A stretch of DNA of 64,000 nucleotides from Cacajao melanocephalus (GCA_963573385.1 CAUYLG010047145.1:1-64000); one strand, 5' to 3'; shown: positions 33,343-45,999, counted from the stretch's first letter. A program made the numbers and translations. Notes: a model not told the origin generated them from the letters alone.

Positions 33343-33636
33343 GGCTGGGCACGGTGGCTCACACCCGTAATCCAAGCACTTTGGGAGGCTAAGGCAGGCA
33401 AATCATTTGAGCCTAGGAGAGACCAGCCTGGTCAACATGGTGACACCCCATTTCTAAAAAATACAATAAACTAGCCAGACATGGTGGTGCACACCTGTAG
33501 TTCCAGCTATTCAGGGACTGAGGTGGGAGGATCGCTTGGGCCCAGGAGGCAGAGGCTGCAGTGAGCCGAGATCGTGCCACTCAGCTCCAGCCCTGGTGAC
33601 AGAGCAGGAACCTGTCTCAAAAAACAGAACACAACA
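33343..33636 (+). mobile_element. Alu with target-site duplication
   Basis: Flanked by GATTTAGGGAGTAG (33329-33342) and GGTTTGGGGAGTAA (33637-33650). Confidence 0.92.
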
Positions 33637-33650
33637 GGTTTGGGGAGTAA

Positions 33651-34962
33651 TCCCTCTACTCCTCACCGCTCCCCTCTGGTCAATAACCCACCTGTCAGTC
33701 AATGCTGCCAACCCTTCCATGTCTTCCCAGTAGGGCTGCCTGTTCCCTTTCCTGAGCCTTGGCCCTATGTGACATGCGGGGCTACCCTAGGATGTATCAC
33801 ATTCCCTTTGTCACTCAGTCACCCATAGAGAGGCATTATAGCTGGGATCCCCATCAGGGCACCACCTCCCTAGGACAGGGGTCCAGTCTTATCCTCGCTG
33901 GCCTTCTACAGAGTGCACAGATGCCCAAATGTTTGCTGTGCCAGACAAGAGTAAAAAAAGAGTGGGAATGCTGCATGCTCATGAAGTGGACCAAGACGGG
34001 CAGTGAGACACGAGGGTCAGCTCCACATCTCCACAAAAGGGCCAGATGAACATCTCCTCCTTCCCCTCCTACCCTGGACTTTTTCAGTCCACCACTACCC
34101 TGCATAAACTGGGGACGAGCTCACATTTGCTACGGTAAATTAACACAGCAAGTCCTTATTTCTACCATGAGAAAGGCTTGGAAAGAGCGGCCTTCCCTCC
34201 CGTTCCTAGAAGTGTACAGTCAAACAGAAAACTGAGCACTGGAGTCTAGTTTCTCTTTCCTAAACACACGCGTACTTGAACTATTAGTTCTGCCTCCACT
34301 CCCGCAACTGATATTTAAACTTGACCTTTTATGTGTGGTTGGGCTGAGGTTATTTTATTTTTTATGACTGATTAGAATCCAAGTCAATGGCTCATCAGAC
34401 AAAATATTTCCTTTTTTTTTTTTATGATTTTCTTATTTACGCTACACAAGTCACCTCGAGTGAAAAGATCAGTACAGGCTCTGCTAAGCAGACCAGCAGC
34501 TGTGTCTGAAGCTCACGGACCGTCTAGAGAGCCATAGAAATCTTTTGCACATGCATTCCAGAAGGCTTAGGAAGCTTTCAGCTTGTTGTCTGTCTTCCCA
34601 TCTCCCCTGGTGAGAGGAACCATAACTATGACATTCTTTTTAGGACAAGAAAGAAAAACAGAAAAAAGAAAAAAAAAAAAAAGCCTAAAAGCTCCATTCC
34701 TTAACGGGGACGAAGGCCAGGCAACATTCATGAAACATACTCGGTGTTCAGTCAAAGCAGACACTGCCCGGAGGGTAAGACAAGGAGCAAACATATATTT
34801 GTTTCTGATGCCAACCACCTGAAGCGTCAAATCTTCTCCACTTTTTAGATTTAACCTCGGTGCATCAATATTGCTCTAAAGAGAAATTCGGCTGTCACTT
34901 GCTGATGCCTGAGTGAAAATGAGAAGTCCTTAGAACAAGCAGAGGAACTAAGTTCCAGTTTC
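33651..34962. other. Unique intron 2 sequence
   Basis: No gene, recent repeat or clear motif cluster is seen. Confidence 0.5.
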
Positions 34963-34976
34963 CATTCTAAGCTCTT

Positions 34977-35238
34977 TTTATTTTTAAGAGACAAGGTCTC
35001 ACTCTGTTGCCCAGGCTGGACGGGTTCACTGTAGTCTCAACTACCAAGGCTCAAGTGATCCACCCGCCTCAGCCTCCCAAGCAGCTGAGATCACAGGTGC
35101 ACCCCACCACATCCAGCTCATCTTTAAAAGAATTTTTTTCATAGAGCTGTTGCCCAGCTGGTCTTAAACTTCTGGGTTCAAGCGATCCTTGGACTCCCAA
35201 AGTGCTAGGATTATAGGCATGAGCCACCATGCCTGGCC
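34977..35238 (-). mobile_element. Old Alu with target-site duplication
   Basis: Diverged, internally deleted Alu flanked by CATTCTAAGCTCTT (34963-34976) and CATTCTAGGCTCTT (35241-35254). Confidence 0.9.
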
Positions 35239-35403
35239 AGCATTCTAGGCTCTTAAAATGAAATGCAAAGGAAAGAAGCAGCAGAGCGGTGAGGTGGGTG
35301 AGGATGACAGGCAAGTGAAAACTCTCTTCGAGAACTATGCCTCAGAGAAACAAGCCCAGGGCTTAGAATTCTACAAATCCCTAAGACTAAAGGAACCAAT
35401 TCA

Positions 35404-35940
<537 letters not shown>

Positions 35941-37065
35941 ACCTTGACACACAAGCCCGCCCAAAGGCACATCCTTAGGAAGGCACATAGATTAAAAGGC
36001 ACGCTCTGGAATCAAAGGAAGACGCAAGGGAGCTGTGAAACCTTGTGCAGGTGTCTAGGGGCTGGCTGGCTACTTGGGAAACACACGGCCACCCCGAGCA
36101 ACCCCTTTCTGGGTGCTGCGCTAAACTTCAGAATTGAAAGGAAGGTTTGGGAGGAAGTTCACAAGGCCTCAAATCTAATGTGCAGTCTACAAAGAGCAGA
36201 CGATCCGACTGTGCTAGGTGAAGGAGTCCCAGCTCTTTCCTCAAAGGCCTCTGAAAAGAAGCATCCCCAGAATCAGTGTCTGTTTGATGACACTAAAGAG
36301 AAGGTTCTGCCAATGGGAAGCGTGAGAACAGTGTCCTTATAAGGAGAAGTGTATTTCAGAAAAACTTTCTCCCCCTGCGGAACTCAGTCACATCTAATGA
36401 CACACCTACAGCATCTTATAAGTGGATTATGGAAAAAAAAAATCAGTAGAGCCACAGATAGAACTGAAAGTTATGGCTGTTTTTATTTGCATAAGTTGGT
36501 TTTTCCTACAGAGGTCATACAACTCAAATTCCAAGTCTCTGGGACACTTCCTACAGTCCCCACGTCCACTGGAGCTTCCAGCATAAAGGATTTGTGACTC
36601 TCATACCTTCTTAGCAATTCTCATGGCCCAAGGAAGGCACAGGTGTCCAGGGACTCCCCTCGGCCAAGAAGTAGTGACACTGAAAATTCAACGGCCCTTT
36701 GTGACTGAGCTGGATAAATCCCTTGGGAAAAAGACCTCTAGTCTCTTTAAGAAATAAGGTGTGGTTCTTCTCAAAGTGGCTGTGAGAAGTTCTTTCTACA
36801 TAAAAACTCAAAGTTTTCAGCACCCAAATCCTATACTCTTGGTCCTATTCTAGATATGGTAAGCCAACTGGCAAGACTGGGTGCCTGGACAGAGTTCTTC
36901 CACGTGTGTCTAGAACACAAGCGCTCATTCTTCCGTTCCTTCTGAACCTGCTGCCATGCCCAGGACAGTGCATGATGCCCCAGAGACTCACAGACAGTTG
37001 GCATGAAAGTGAAATATTTCTCTACTTCTCAATCTAAGCCTTAGTTATCTATTCTCAAGGTAATT
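35941..37065. other. Unique intron 2 sequence with duplication copy A
   Basis: Holds the first copy of the 83-bp duplicated segment (36789-36871). No gene. Confidence 0.5.
36789..36871 (+). repeat. Local duplication, copy A
   Basis: 83-bp core from GTTCTTTCTAC to CCAACTGG, identical to copy B at 38063-38145 except for three substitutions. Weaker similarity extends on both sides. Confidence 0.92.
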
Positions 37066-37081
37066 AAAAAGCCTCACTTTA

Positions 37082-37411
<330 letters not shown>

Positions 37412-38062
37412 CTACCTCCACTGTGTTTGATCTGCTCCAAGATCTATCTTTCAAGATTCTACGACTCCTTTCAATTCCTACTGTTTTTTAAAAAAAACAT
37501 AGAATACTGATGCCCATCCCCTGGCATGCACAGTTCACCCTGGGGACAAGATGACGGGTGCTTGTGCAACCATGATTCACCAGTTGGTCAAATACCTTCA
37601 AATCATCTGGTAGTAGAGGATCAACAGGCAAATGTTGCAAAATGGAAAACAAGATTAAAGTACCAAGGATTCAAAACTGAATACACAGCAAGAAAAAGAA
37701 ATGGAATGCTTGAAACTATAACTCATTAGCGACAATTAGCACTAAAACGCCACACAAAAAAACACTTGCCAACTGGTGAGGCCTGGCCCTGCAGTAGTCT
37801 AAGCCAGCCCGGAAAAAGGTTCTCACTAACGCTCTGTTGTCAGAACAACCTATCCCCACGTCAATAATGGCATATTGCTTAATTCAGGCCATTGTCACTG
37901 GTCCCACGAGGTCCATTAGCAGGGTCAGGGGATGTGAAGCAGGCAGGACCCTATTTGAGGCATACAGGGTGGAGGCATGAGTGGCCCAATTATCAGAAGT
38001 TTCTCACGAAACCCATTTGTAGACTTTTTTTGGCAGTAGAAGTTATCCTCAATGTGGCTGTG

Positions 38063-38145
38063 GTTCTTTCTACGTAAAAACTCCAAGTTTTCAGCACCCA
38101 AATCCTATACTCTTGGTCCTATTCCAGATATGGTAAGCCAACTGG
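38063..38145 (+). repeat. Local duplication, copy B
   Basis: Same orientation as copy A and 1274 bp away, about 96% identical. Confidence 0.92.
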
Positions 38146-38531
38146 TAGTATTTGGTACCTGGACACAGAGCCAACTCAGCTTCTCTAAAGCATAGGTCAT
38201 TCTTCCCGGCAACAGACTCTCTCTGCTAACCAGAATTTAACTGCTATCGAAAGTTAACTTTCCTTGATGGACAATTTTTATCACTTACTCATTTTTCATC
38301 CTCACGACCCTCACAACAGTGCCACCAGAACCATTTAATTCCCAATTAATTCCCAACATTCTAATCACCAAGTACTCACTGAAAACAAGCAAGAAAAAAA
38401 AAATCAAATCTCTTTCATCAAGGTCCTCATAAATATACAGACAACTTTGAGAAATCTATCTGGGTGGGTCCCAGCTCAGCAGAGACTCAGCCTTTGGTTA
38501 TGTGAATAACGTACACTCTGAGATTATTATT

Positions 38532-38603
38532 ATTGAGATGACTGTCTCTATTTATATCACTGAGATAACTGCCCCTATTCCTCTTATTGAGATGATGGCC
38601 CCA
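38532..38603. repeat. 27-bp imperfect tandem repeat, three copies
   Basis: TGAGAT occurs at 38534, 38561 and 38588, exactly 27 bp apart, followed by similar CTG and CCCC words. Confidence 0.8.
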
Positions 38604-38978
38604 GCTACAGTTTCCTTAAGTTTCAGTAAATACTTGATGAAACCCCAAAGTTTTGGGCGATTAAAGTGATTTTTTTCAAATTGAAAAGGAGACCAAGAAA
38701 GAGAGAATGTAACAGAAAACTAGAAGAAACATCCACATTTTCATCCCGGCCCAATGTAGCCAGAGTATCATCTTATCTCTTTTGAATGCATAAACGCTTC
38801 CATATGGACACACCGAGTTCAAGGGATCCTTGAAAATAAATACTTGACTGTGAGACACTCCAGTTTACACCAAAACCACTCGAGAAGACCAGAGTCAACT
38901 GAATCCACAGGACTATGTCAGCCTATCCACTGCTCTCCCTGATTAAATGCCTACCATGGAAACAGACAAACACGGAGT

Positions 38979-38987
38979 CATCCTCAC
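38979..38987 (-). other. ZFHX3: Exon 2 splice donor
   Basis: The exon ends CTAG and the intron begins GTGAGGATG. Splicing here to 32343 keeps the frame; reading through adds 21 unrelated residues before a stop. Confidence 0.9.
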
Positions 38988-41721
38988 CTAGAGCCGGCGT
39001 CATGGCGGCCATGGGCCCAGCGGGATCCAGCTGGAATCCGCTCATCATGAACTGGGCGTCCGAGGCCGCGTTGTCCATCTTCAGGTTGGGCAGGTTCATG
39101 TTCTGGGCCAGGTAGTACTGGTACAGCTCAGCCTCGGCGGGCGAGGGCAGGCTGCCGAGCCCCAAGTGGCGGTTGTGTTGCATCTGGGTCATGTTCTGCT
39201 GCAGTAACATCATGTTGTGCATGTGCTTCTCGCTGGTCATGTGGATGCGGAGGTTCCTGGCCACGTTGGTCTCGTAATCGCACACTTCGCACCGCCAGGT
39301 GGGTTTGGTTTTTGGTTTGGTGGGCGAGGGGGCCCCGCAGGTGCTACTGATGTTGGCCGCTGCCGCCGCCGCCGCCGCCGCCGCCGCCGCTGCCCCAGCG
39401 GTGTGGCTGAAGACCTGCTCCCCCCCTCCGTTCTGCAGGTTCTGCATGTTGTTGAGATGCTTGTCGGACTGCATATGAATACTGAGGTTGCCTTTGGTCG
39501 TTGTGGAGTAGTTACACACCTCGCAGCGGAAAGGCTTGTAACCACACGTGTAGCTCTCGCCTCGTGCCAACCGGGGATGGGGCTGCCCGCTTTTGCAGTA
39601 GACGCAGGAGCCCCCAGGCTCCGGGTGCTTCTCCTTCATGTGCGCCTCCAGGGTCTGCTGGTACTTATAGTGCCAGTTGCACTTGGGGCACTTGAGTGTC
39701 TTACACGAGTTACGAGAATGCATCATGGTCATGTGGCCACCCAGCGAGCGGGAGGACCCCAGGACCGTGTCGCATTTGGGGCACTCCACACCACTCCCCG
39801 AGGGGCACTCCCCCATCCCAAGCTCGCAGAGGGAGCCAGCATGCTGGTGATGGGGGACAAAGCCCCCATCATCGCCCTCTGTGCTTTCATTTGGTTCTGG
39901 TGCTGTGGCATTGTCTTTATTGGCACTTTCGTCAGCGAAGTCCAGCCTCCTGCCGCCCTCTGCCACATTGGCCCTGACGCCCTCACTGTTAAAGCTTAAA
40001 CGATTCCTCCTGTTCGCACCATCAAAGACAACAAAGGAAGAAGCAGAATTAGAACTAGTAGAAGCTGTGCCCCTCGACAGGGTCTGGAGCACGTTAGGCA
40101 TTAAGGGGGAGTTAGGAATGCTTTGGTTTGAGAGAGCAAGGTCCTTTTGGCTGCTACTACCTGCCGCGGCCCCAGCCTCCTCATGGGGCCTGTCCTCCAG
40201 TTCCTCGTCCAACTCGCTGGGAAAGAGTCCTTTGCAACCCTCGTCTTCCTCCTCCTCTTCCTCCTCTTCCTCTTCTTCCTCCTCCTCCTCCGCCTCTTCC
40301 TCCTCCTCTTCCTCCTCCGCCTCCTCTTCGGCTGGCTCTACTTTCTCAGAGAAGCAGTCCCCGTCACCTGCTTCTTGCTTCTCTCCTTCTGCTGCCCCAG
40401 AGTCCTTGCCCTCTGAGGATTTGGTAGGACTGGAAGCCAGAGGCCCCAGGGGGACTGAGGTAATGGGGGTCTTCAGGACCGAGCTGGTGAGCCCACCAAG
40501 GTTCAACAGGGTGCTGGGGGTCAAGAGACCAGCCTGGGGCTGCTCAGGGCCCGCGGAGGAGCCGGCTGGGAGAGCTTCCTCCCCTTCCATGCGAATGCCA
40601 CTAAATTTACCATAAAAACTGTGTCCGGGGCCTATGAGGTTAGCTGTGGAAACTAAAGGGTGTTGAAAGTTTTTGTTTTTTGGTTCCAGAAAACTTACAA
40701 GGGGTTCCTTGTCTTTGCCGATCCCTTGGATGATAGCGGAGATGTTCTTATTGCTAAGAATTTTCCGCTCGTCTTCGCTCAGGGTCATTCGATGGTCATG
40801 CACCGCGTGGGTCACAAATGAACGGACGTACCCAAAGGAGAGCTTGCACAGGAAACACATCAGGATGGGCTTCCTCTTGCCGTAGAGCACGAAACCGTCA
40901 AATTTGGACAGGTCCACATTGTTGGGGACATCTTTGGCTACGCAGGAGCTTTTGGCAGAACCGTCGCTGTTCAGGTAATCCTTGTTGCTTTTGTGTCGCA
41001 CGTCAAACACGCGGAAGCTGTGCAGGACGGGGCTGAGCCCCGCCAGGGCTGAGGTATTCGGGAAAGCCTGGTCTGGGCCCTCAAACCATTTCCCGAAGGA
41101 TGAGGCTATGTGGAAAGTGTTGATGATCTGTGGGTACACGGGTGCAGCACACGAAAGGTCCCCTTGCTTGCCCCCCGCGCCGGGGAGAGAGTTCAGGAAG
41201 AGCGAGGGGAGAGGCCCGCTGCCACTGCTGCCACTGCCACTGCCGCTGACGCAGGCGCCCCCACCCTGGGTCAGCTGGCTCAGGCTCTCCACAATGTACG
41301 CAGAGCCGTCTGGCTGGTAGACGATCTCCCCGGCCAGGTTCTCCACGTCACTCTCCTCGTCCCCCTCCTCGCCGGTGTCACTGGCGCTCTCCTCTCTCAG
41401 GGGCGGCGGGGGGCGCGCGCTGGGGCAGTGGTGCTCCATGTAGGTCTGGAGGCTGGCGAAGGAGGCCGAGCACTCGTTGCAGGCGACCTCCTTGCTGGCA
41501 GGCTCGGCGGGGGGCCCGGCCGACGCAGCGCTCTCCGCCAGGCGCTCATTGAAGGGGGCCCTCAGGCTGTCCAGGGGCCCGTGGCTCTCGCCTGTGGACT
41601 GCTCCATGCTACTGGGTTTGTCAGGGAGGTGGGTGCTGTTGAGTTCAGTCCATTGCTGGTGCTGAGGAATACCGCACCCATTGTCCTTCCCCGAGACGAC
41701 GGGCGAGTCACAGCCTTCCAT
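38988..41721 (-). CDS. ZFHX3: ZFHX3 exon 2 coding part (residues 1-911 plus first base of codon 912)
   Basis: This exon encodes the N-terminal part of ZFHX3/ATBF1, a nuclear zinc-finger and homeodomain transcription factor that binds AT-rich enhancer elements and acts in neuronal differentiation, circadian output and tumour suppression (family knowledge). The protein begins [17 protein letters not shown], which I recognise as ZFHX3. Visible C2H2-type fingers: an atypical one at C81/C84/H97, then C289/C292/H305/H308-310, C647/C650/H663/H668, C678/C681/H694/H699, C733/C736/H749/H755 and C811/C814/H827/H833. Other tracts are Pro/Ser-rich about 100-110, Gly/Ser about 153-170, an acidic Glu tract about 465-494 and poly-Ala 776-788. 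The ATG at 41721 has an optimal context (A at -3, G at +4). The exon ends at a TAG|GTGAGG donor. At 2.7 kb of open frame it is far longer than a usual internal exon. There is no frameshift or stop. Homeodomains lie in later exons outside the window. Confidence 0.97.
39364..39390 (-). repeat. ZFHX3: Pure (GCG)9 run in the ZFHX3 poly-alanine codons
   Basis: Nine uninterrupted GCG codons sit within a 13-alanine tract (residues 776-788), flanked by mixed GCN alanine codons. Pure GCG runs are prone to length change. Confidence 0.9.
40243..40332 (-). repeat. ZFHX3: GAG/GAA repeat coding the acidic tract
   Basis: Triplet-rich DNA encodes Glu runs of 3, 8 and 15 residues separated by single Ala residues (about 465-493). 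GAG and GAA are interspersed, which should limit slippage. Confidence 0.9.
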
Positions 41722-41746
41722 GGTAAGGCCTGCGTGGAGCTTTCAT
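41708..41746 (-). promoter_or_regulatory. Upstream ORF overlapping the ZFHX3 start codon
   Basis: The upstream ATG at 41746 (G at -3, A at +4, a fair context) is 25 nt before the main ATG and in another frame. It reads 12 codons and stops at TGA 41708-41710, inside the main coding region. Scanning ribosomes that use it pass the main start, so it should lower ZFHX3 translation. It is in exon 2 and so is present in every transcript that includes the exon's full 5' end. The ORF is seen in the sequence; the effect is inferred. Confidence 0.7.
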
Positions 41747-41770
41747 TGCACCCAGTACGGAGGATCGGAC
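41722..41770 (-). other. ZFHX3: ZFHX3 5' UTR segment in exon 2
   Basis: These 49 nt lie between the exon 2 acceptor (AG at 41771-41772) and the start codon. The segment contains an upstream ATG at 41744-41746. The rest of the 5' UTR must lie in an exon 1 beyond the right edge of the window. Confidence 0.9.
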
Positions 41771-41840
41771 CTGAAGGGCAGAGGCAAGGGGAGAGGAGGG
41801 AGAGGGGGGAAAGAGAGAGAGAAAGGAAAGAGGTTAGGAG
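41771..41840 (-). other. ZFHX3: Exon 2 splice acceptor with long AG-free pyrimidine tract
   Basis: Read on the minus strand, the intron ends in TGCCCTTCAG. The roughly 60 nt before it are almost pure C/T with no AG. A CTAAC branch-point match has its branch A at 41834, 63 nt upstream of the acceptor, which is farther than the usual 18-40 nt. This fits a distant-branch-point acceptor. Confidence 0.75.
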
Positions 41841-42444
41841 GGCCGAGGCAGAGGTCCCACCGCACGGAGCCCTCTAAGAGGCTGCTTCTGTCCACAACAC
41901 CCACAACACAGAGACACGGGGCGGAGGGCGGGCCTGGGGACACTGCCCCGCACCGTCCGGAACACAGGCATGGCGCAGCCGGGTCCACGAATGAGCGGGG
42001 GACATGGGGAAAGAGGACCAGGAGCAGGCCTCTTCGGCTTCAAACCGTCACCACTCTGCCCCAGGACTAGCAGGAATTTCCGTTCTTTGCCAGCAAAGCT
42101 TTGATGGGCTACCATGGAGAATGGACACATCATCTCTCCAGCCCCCCATGAGGTCACAGTCACAGCCCTGGCACTATGGACAGCCCACGCGAAGTCAGCC
42201 CCAGCTCCCCGCACTGTCTGTGGGTCAGGAGAACACAGGGGAGGGCTGACAAGAGGAGGGTTCAATGTCCCCAGAAAAGGTCAAGTGGGATACACTCATG
42301 GATTTAGAAAAGTTGCCGCCGTCGTGTTTTTGACCATGGTTCTAGTTTGAGAAGTTCCAAGAAGGTAGGTGAGGACCTTGAGGTTCACAGAGCAGGCATG
42401 CAGGCCTGGACGCACTCTGCAAAGTCCTCTCGAGGTCTGGGAAG

Positions 42445-42520
42445 CAACAGTCCCATTTTACAGGCAATAAAACAGAGGGGCTTGAATCTAAAAACTGGCC
42501 CAGTGCTAACCTGACTACCA
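42445..42520 (-). mobile_element. MIR fragment
   Basis: CAGTCCCATTTTACAGGCAA, then ACAGAGGGGCTTGAAT resembles the antisense MIR centre. Short and diverged. Confidence 0.45.
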
Positions 42521-43544
42521 TGAAACAGAAGAGAAGACGGGTCCCCAGATTCCGGTCTCCTCCACCCCTGCCAGTCACGCTCCCTGGCCTGTGCGACTCA
42601 GCTGACTTCACACTAAAACTACGTAGGTGCAAAACATGAGCTTGGTATTTCCAGCAGCAGTGGACCAGATTCTGGATCCACCAACTCTCCATTCCAGCAG
42701 CTTCTATCTGGCCCTGGCTGGAGGGAGCGCATTCCCCATGTGCTTGGTGTTTTCTGCTATCAAAGATCTGAGCGGCAAGCCGAGACAGCAGCTGGGCTCG
42801 GAGAGACCCGGCTCCACACCTGCCTCTTAGTTATTAGTCGCTGCCCAACCAGCTGTCCTTCAGCCCTGGGGCTTTTCCATTTCCGACTCCAAAGTGCCAC
42901 TGAGCTGAATGTGCCCTCTGAGACCTCACGTCCCTAGGGAGGGAGGCATTGGATCACGGCCACTCTGCTCCGGCAGTAACATCATCACAGGGGCGATTAT
43001 TCCATCTGGCCCTGCTCCTACAGGCAGCTCAGCACCTTATAGCGCCCTGATCATTCGCCTGTAGGTCCCCAGCTACCCTTCCCCTGCTGCTCCTCCTGGA
43101 GAACATGTGGCTGCTTCTCCACCCACCATCTCATTCATACCCGGCCGGTAAAGGTTTTAGTCAGGGTTGATCTCACTTCCCTCCCCCATAGCCCCCATCT
43201 TCTCAATCATTTTTTTTCCCATTTTTTGATTCTTGACTGCACAGTGAGCCAACAGCTCCCCCTCAGGAAAAGATGGGGAAGGCAGGTTTACCAGAAGTTT
43301 CAGGAGAAATAACTTTTTGGAAGACTGAAATCATGCTGTGTCTCATACACACATGCAAACACACACTCCTATCTCTCCGTTTATAACCTCAGATTTTGGA
43401 GCCACAAAGTTCCATGCCCCTTAGAAAGGACATACTGATTGAAAACAGGCACCAAACCAAACCAAACAGCAAATGCAATGGGACTTCCTTGCAAGGCTGA
43501 GCCAGGATACAGGTGAGACTCCAGGATGGCTCTTATTAAGGGAT

Positions 43545-43830
43545 GCTTCTGATTGGCTGGATGACATCTGATTGACAGCTTGGGCTAAAAAGGTTGGCAG
43601 GCCTGAAGGGGCGGGAGGGTTAACAGCCCGATTGTAAAATCAATGTCATAAATGCTTGGTAAGTTACAGGAACATGCAGGAAGGGGGGGCCGCGATTGAT
43701 AAAGGAGAACAGCTTTGATGCTGCACCAGGGACTTGTTTATCGACAGCAAAGCCAATCTCCTCTCCAGCCTGGGCTGGGTCAGAGAAACCTGCAAGCGTT
43801 TACCAATTAATTGGTGGGCTTTTCTTGCTC
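43545..43830. promoter_or_regulatory. Candidate enhancer with PBX-MEIS and homeodomain palindrome sites
   Basis: Contains an inverted CCAAT box (ATTGGC, 43552-43557), a perfect PBX-MEIS composite TGATTGACAG (43569-43578), GATAA at 43696 and the 14-bp palindrome ACCAATTAATTGGT (43802-43815), in repeat-free DNA about 1.8 kb upstream of exon 2. Motifs are seen; activity is inferred. Confidence 0.45.
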
Positions 43831-44534
43831 TGTTCTCTTATTCCTCCTCCTCTTCCACAAACTATCCAGCTAAGGGGCTGGGAGTTTAAAAACCTCCCTT
43901 ACTTTGTTTTCTACTCCAAAGCAGATGTCAAGAAAGAATGACACCATACCCACCCATGATGGTGGTTGGTGACCCCGTGGTGGTGGCGCCAGAGCCCACT
44001 CATCCACAGGGAGAGGCAGCCATGAGGATGAAGGTGAGAGAGGAGCAACCCACTTCAGGACTCAAGCTACCTCCTCTGGGCCTCCTTCCCATGCACACTG
44101 GCTGCGACCAGCAGGCCAGTCTGCAACCTTGCCAAACAAAGCGTAGTTCATGGACTTGTGGCATTATCCTCTCCAGGTAGCCTATGAGACACGCATTCTC
44201 TCTTGTCCCGATAAAATCTGCATTTTCACACCATCCTCAGGGACCGTGCACTCAACCTGAGACACTCTCTGAGCACAGCTCTTCTGTGCTTCATATGTGT
44301 ATTGCTAGGAAACCAGGGAAGGTTGGTCTTAGACTCCCCCTGGTCCCTGGGAGGTGCAGGGATGGAGACAGAGAAGAGGGGGACCTGTGTACAGAGATCA
44401 AGAAGTCTCTCCAACCCGCCCCATCCTGTGGCTTGAGGGTCTCAAGGCATCTACCACTCTCCCACCCAGCCGGCTGTTTCTCTCTCACTCTGTTCATCAG
44501 CCAGTCAATAAGAAAAAAGGTAGTTCTTACTTAA

Positions 44535-45206
<672 letters not shown>

Positions 45207-45699
45207 TCAGTTGGATTTTAACAGAGCACATCCCTCCAATGAGAAAGTTAAAGGGAAGCTATAGGAATGACCTAGCTTGCTCACTCTCTCTGCTTAGCAC
45301 TTACATCTGCCATCTGAAAGGTAATCTAGTATAGAAAAACTCCAACACCTTCATCAAGCACCCCCTCCCGATCCCTGCTCATCTTCCAAGCTCCCTTGGA
45401 ACCACCTGTAAAGCCCACTGCATTTTTGCCAATATCAATCTTTACTTTTCAAAAGATTGTTTAAAAAGATAAAACTCTGCCCTGTTACCCTCTATTAATT
45501 AAAACATTTGCCTTCCTCATTAAAAACATGTGCTTATGGCAGTTTTATCCTTTTCCTTTAAGGCAGGACTGGGTAAAATGCAACAGTTTCAGGGAAGCTG
45601 GGGTGGGAGGGGAGGGGTAGAGTGATGACAAAGGGGAGGGGGTTCCTGCTGTTGCTCCAGCTCCCGGAGAATTAAACATGAACAGTCGCACCGTGTAAT

Positions 45700-45735
45700 T
45701 TTAAATTGTTAATTAGCACAGGGTTAATTAGGCGA
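45700..45735. promoter_or_regulatory. Two identical GTTAATTAG words
   Basis: GTTAATTAG at 45708-45716 and 45723-45731, 15 bp apart, each with the HNF1-type half site GTTAAT and a TAATTA homeodomain core, in unique DNA that also has TGTAATTTTAAATTG. Confidence 0.45.
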
Positions 45736-45999
45736 TCCTTTCACAAGAGGCTGTCTGGTAGGAAACCAAGAAGGGAAACAAAGGGGAAGGGAGGAAAAAC
45801 AGAGAAGAGAGACAGTGAGAAACTGTTGCCTCCACACATATGCCATGCGGGATCGCCCGAGAGACATCAGCCGGTAGGCAAGGATACCTGTTTCCCTGGG
45901 TGATCCCCTGCTCTGCCGGAGGTGAGGCAGCGAACACCGCCTTCCCACAGGCAACCAGGCAGCATACATCAAAGGCCTCAGAAATGCAGGTGCCCACCC

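Larger units (their letters stand above)
39000..42300. other. CpG-dense interval over exon 2
   Basis: CG dinucleotides are frequent through the exon and densest around 41400-41560 and 39350-39420, unlike the introns. I did not compute an island score. Confidence 0.5.

Noticed and set aside
39364..39390. The spinocerebellar ataxia 4 repeat
   Set aside because: That repeat is GGC coding glycine in the last exon of ZFHX3; this one is GCG coding alanine in exon 2.
39217..41877. Long open frames on the plus strand opposite exon 2 (about 240-260 codons each)
   Set aside because: They mirror the codon composition of the real exon (GC-rich, Glu and Ala repeats give Ser/Leu and Arg/Cys runs), have no domain and end without splice logic.
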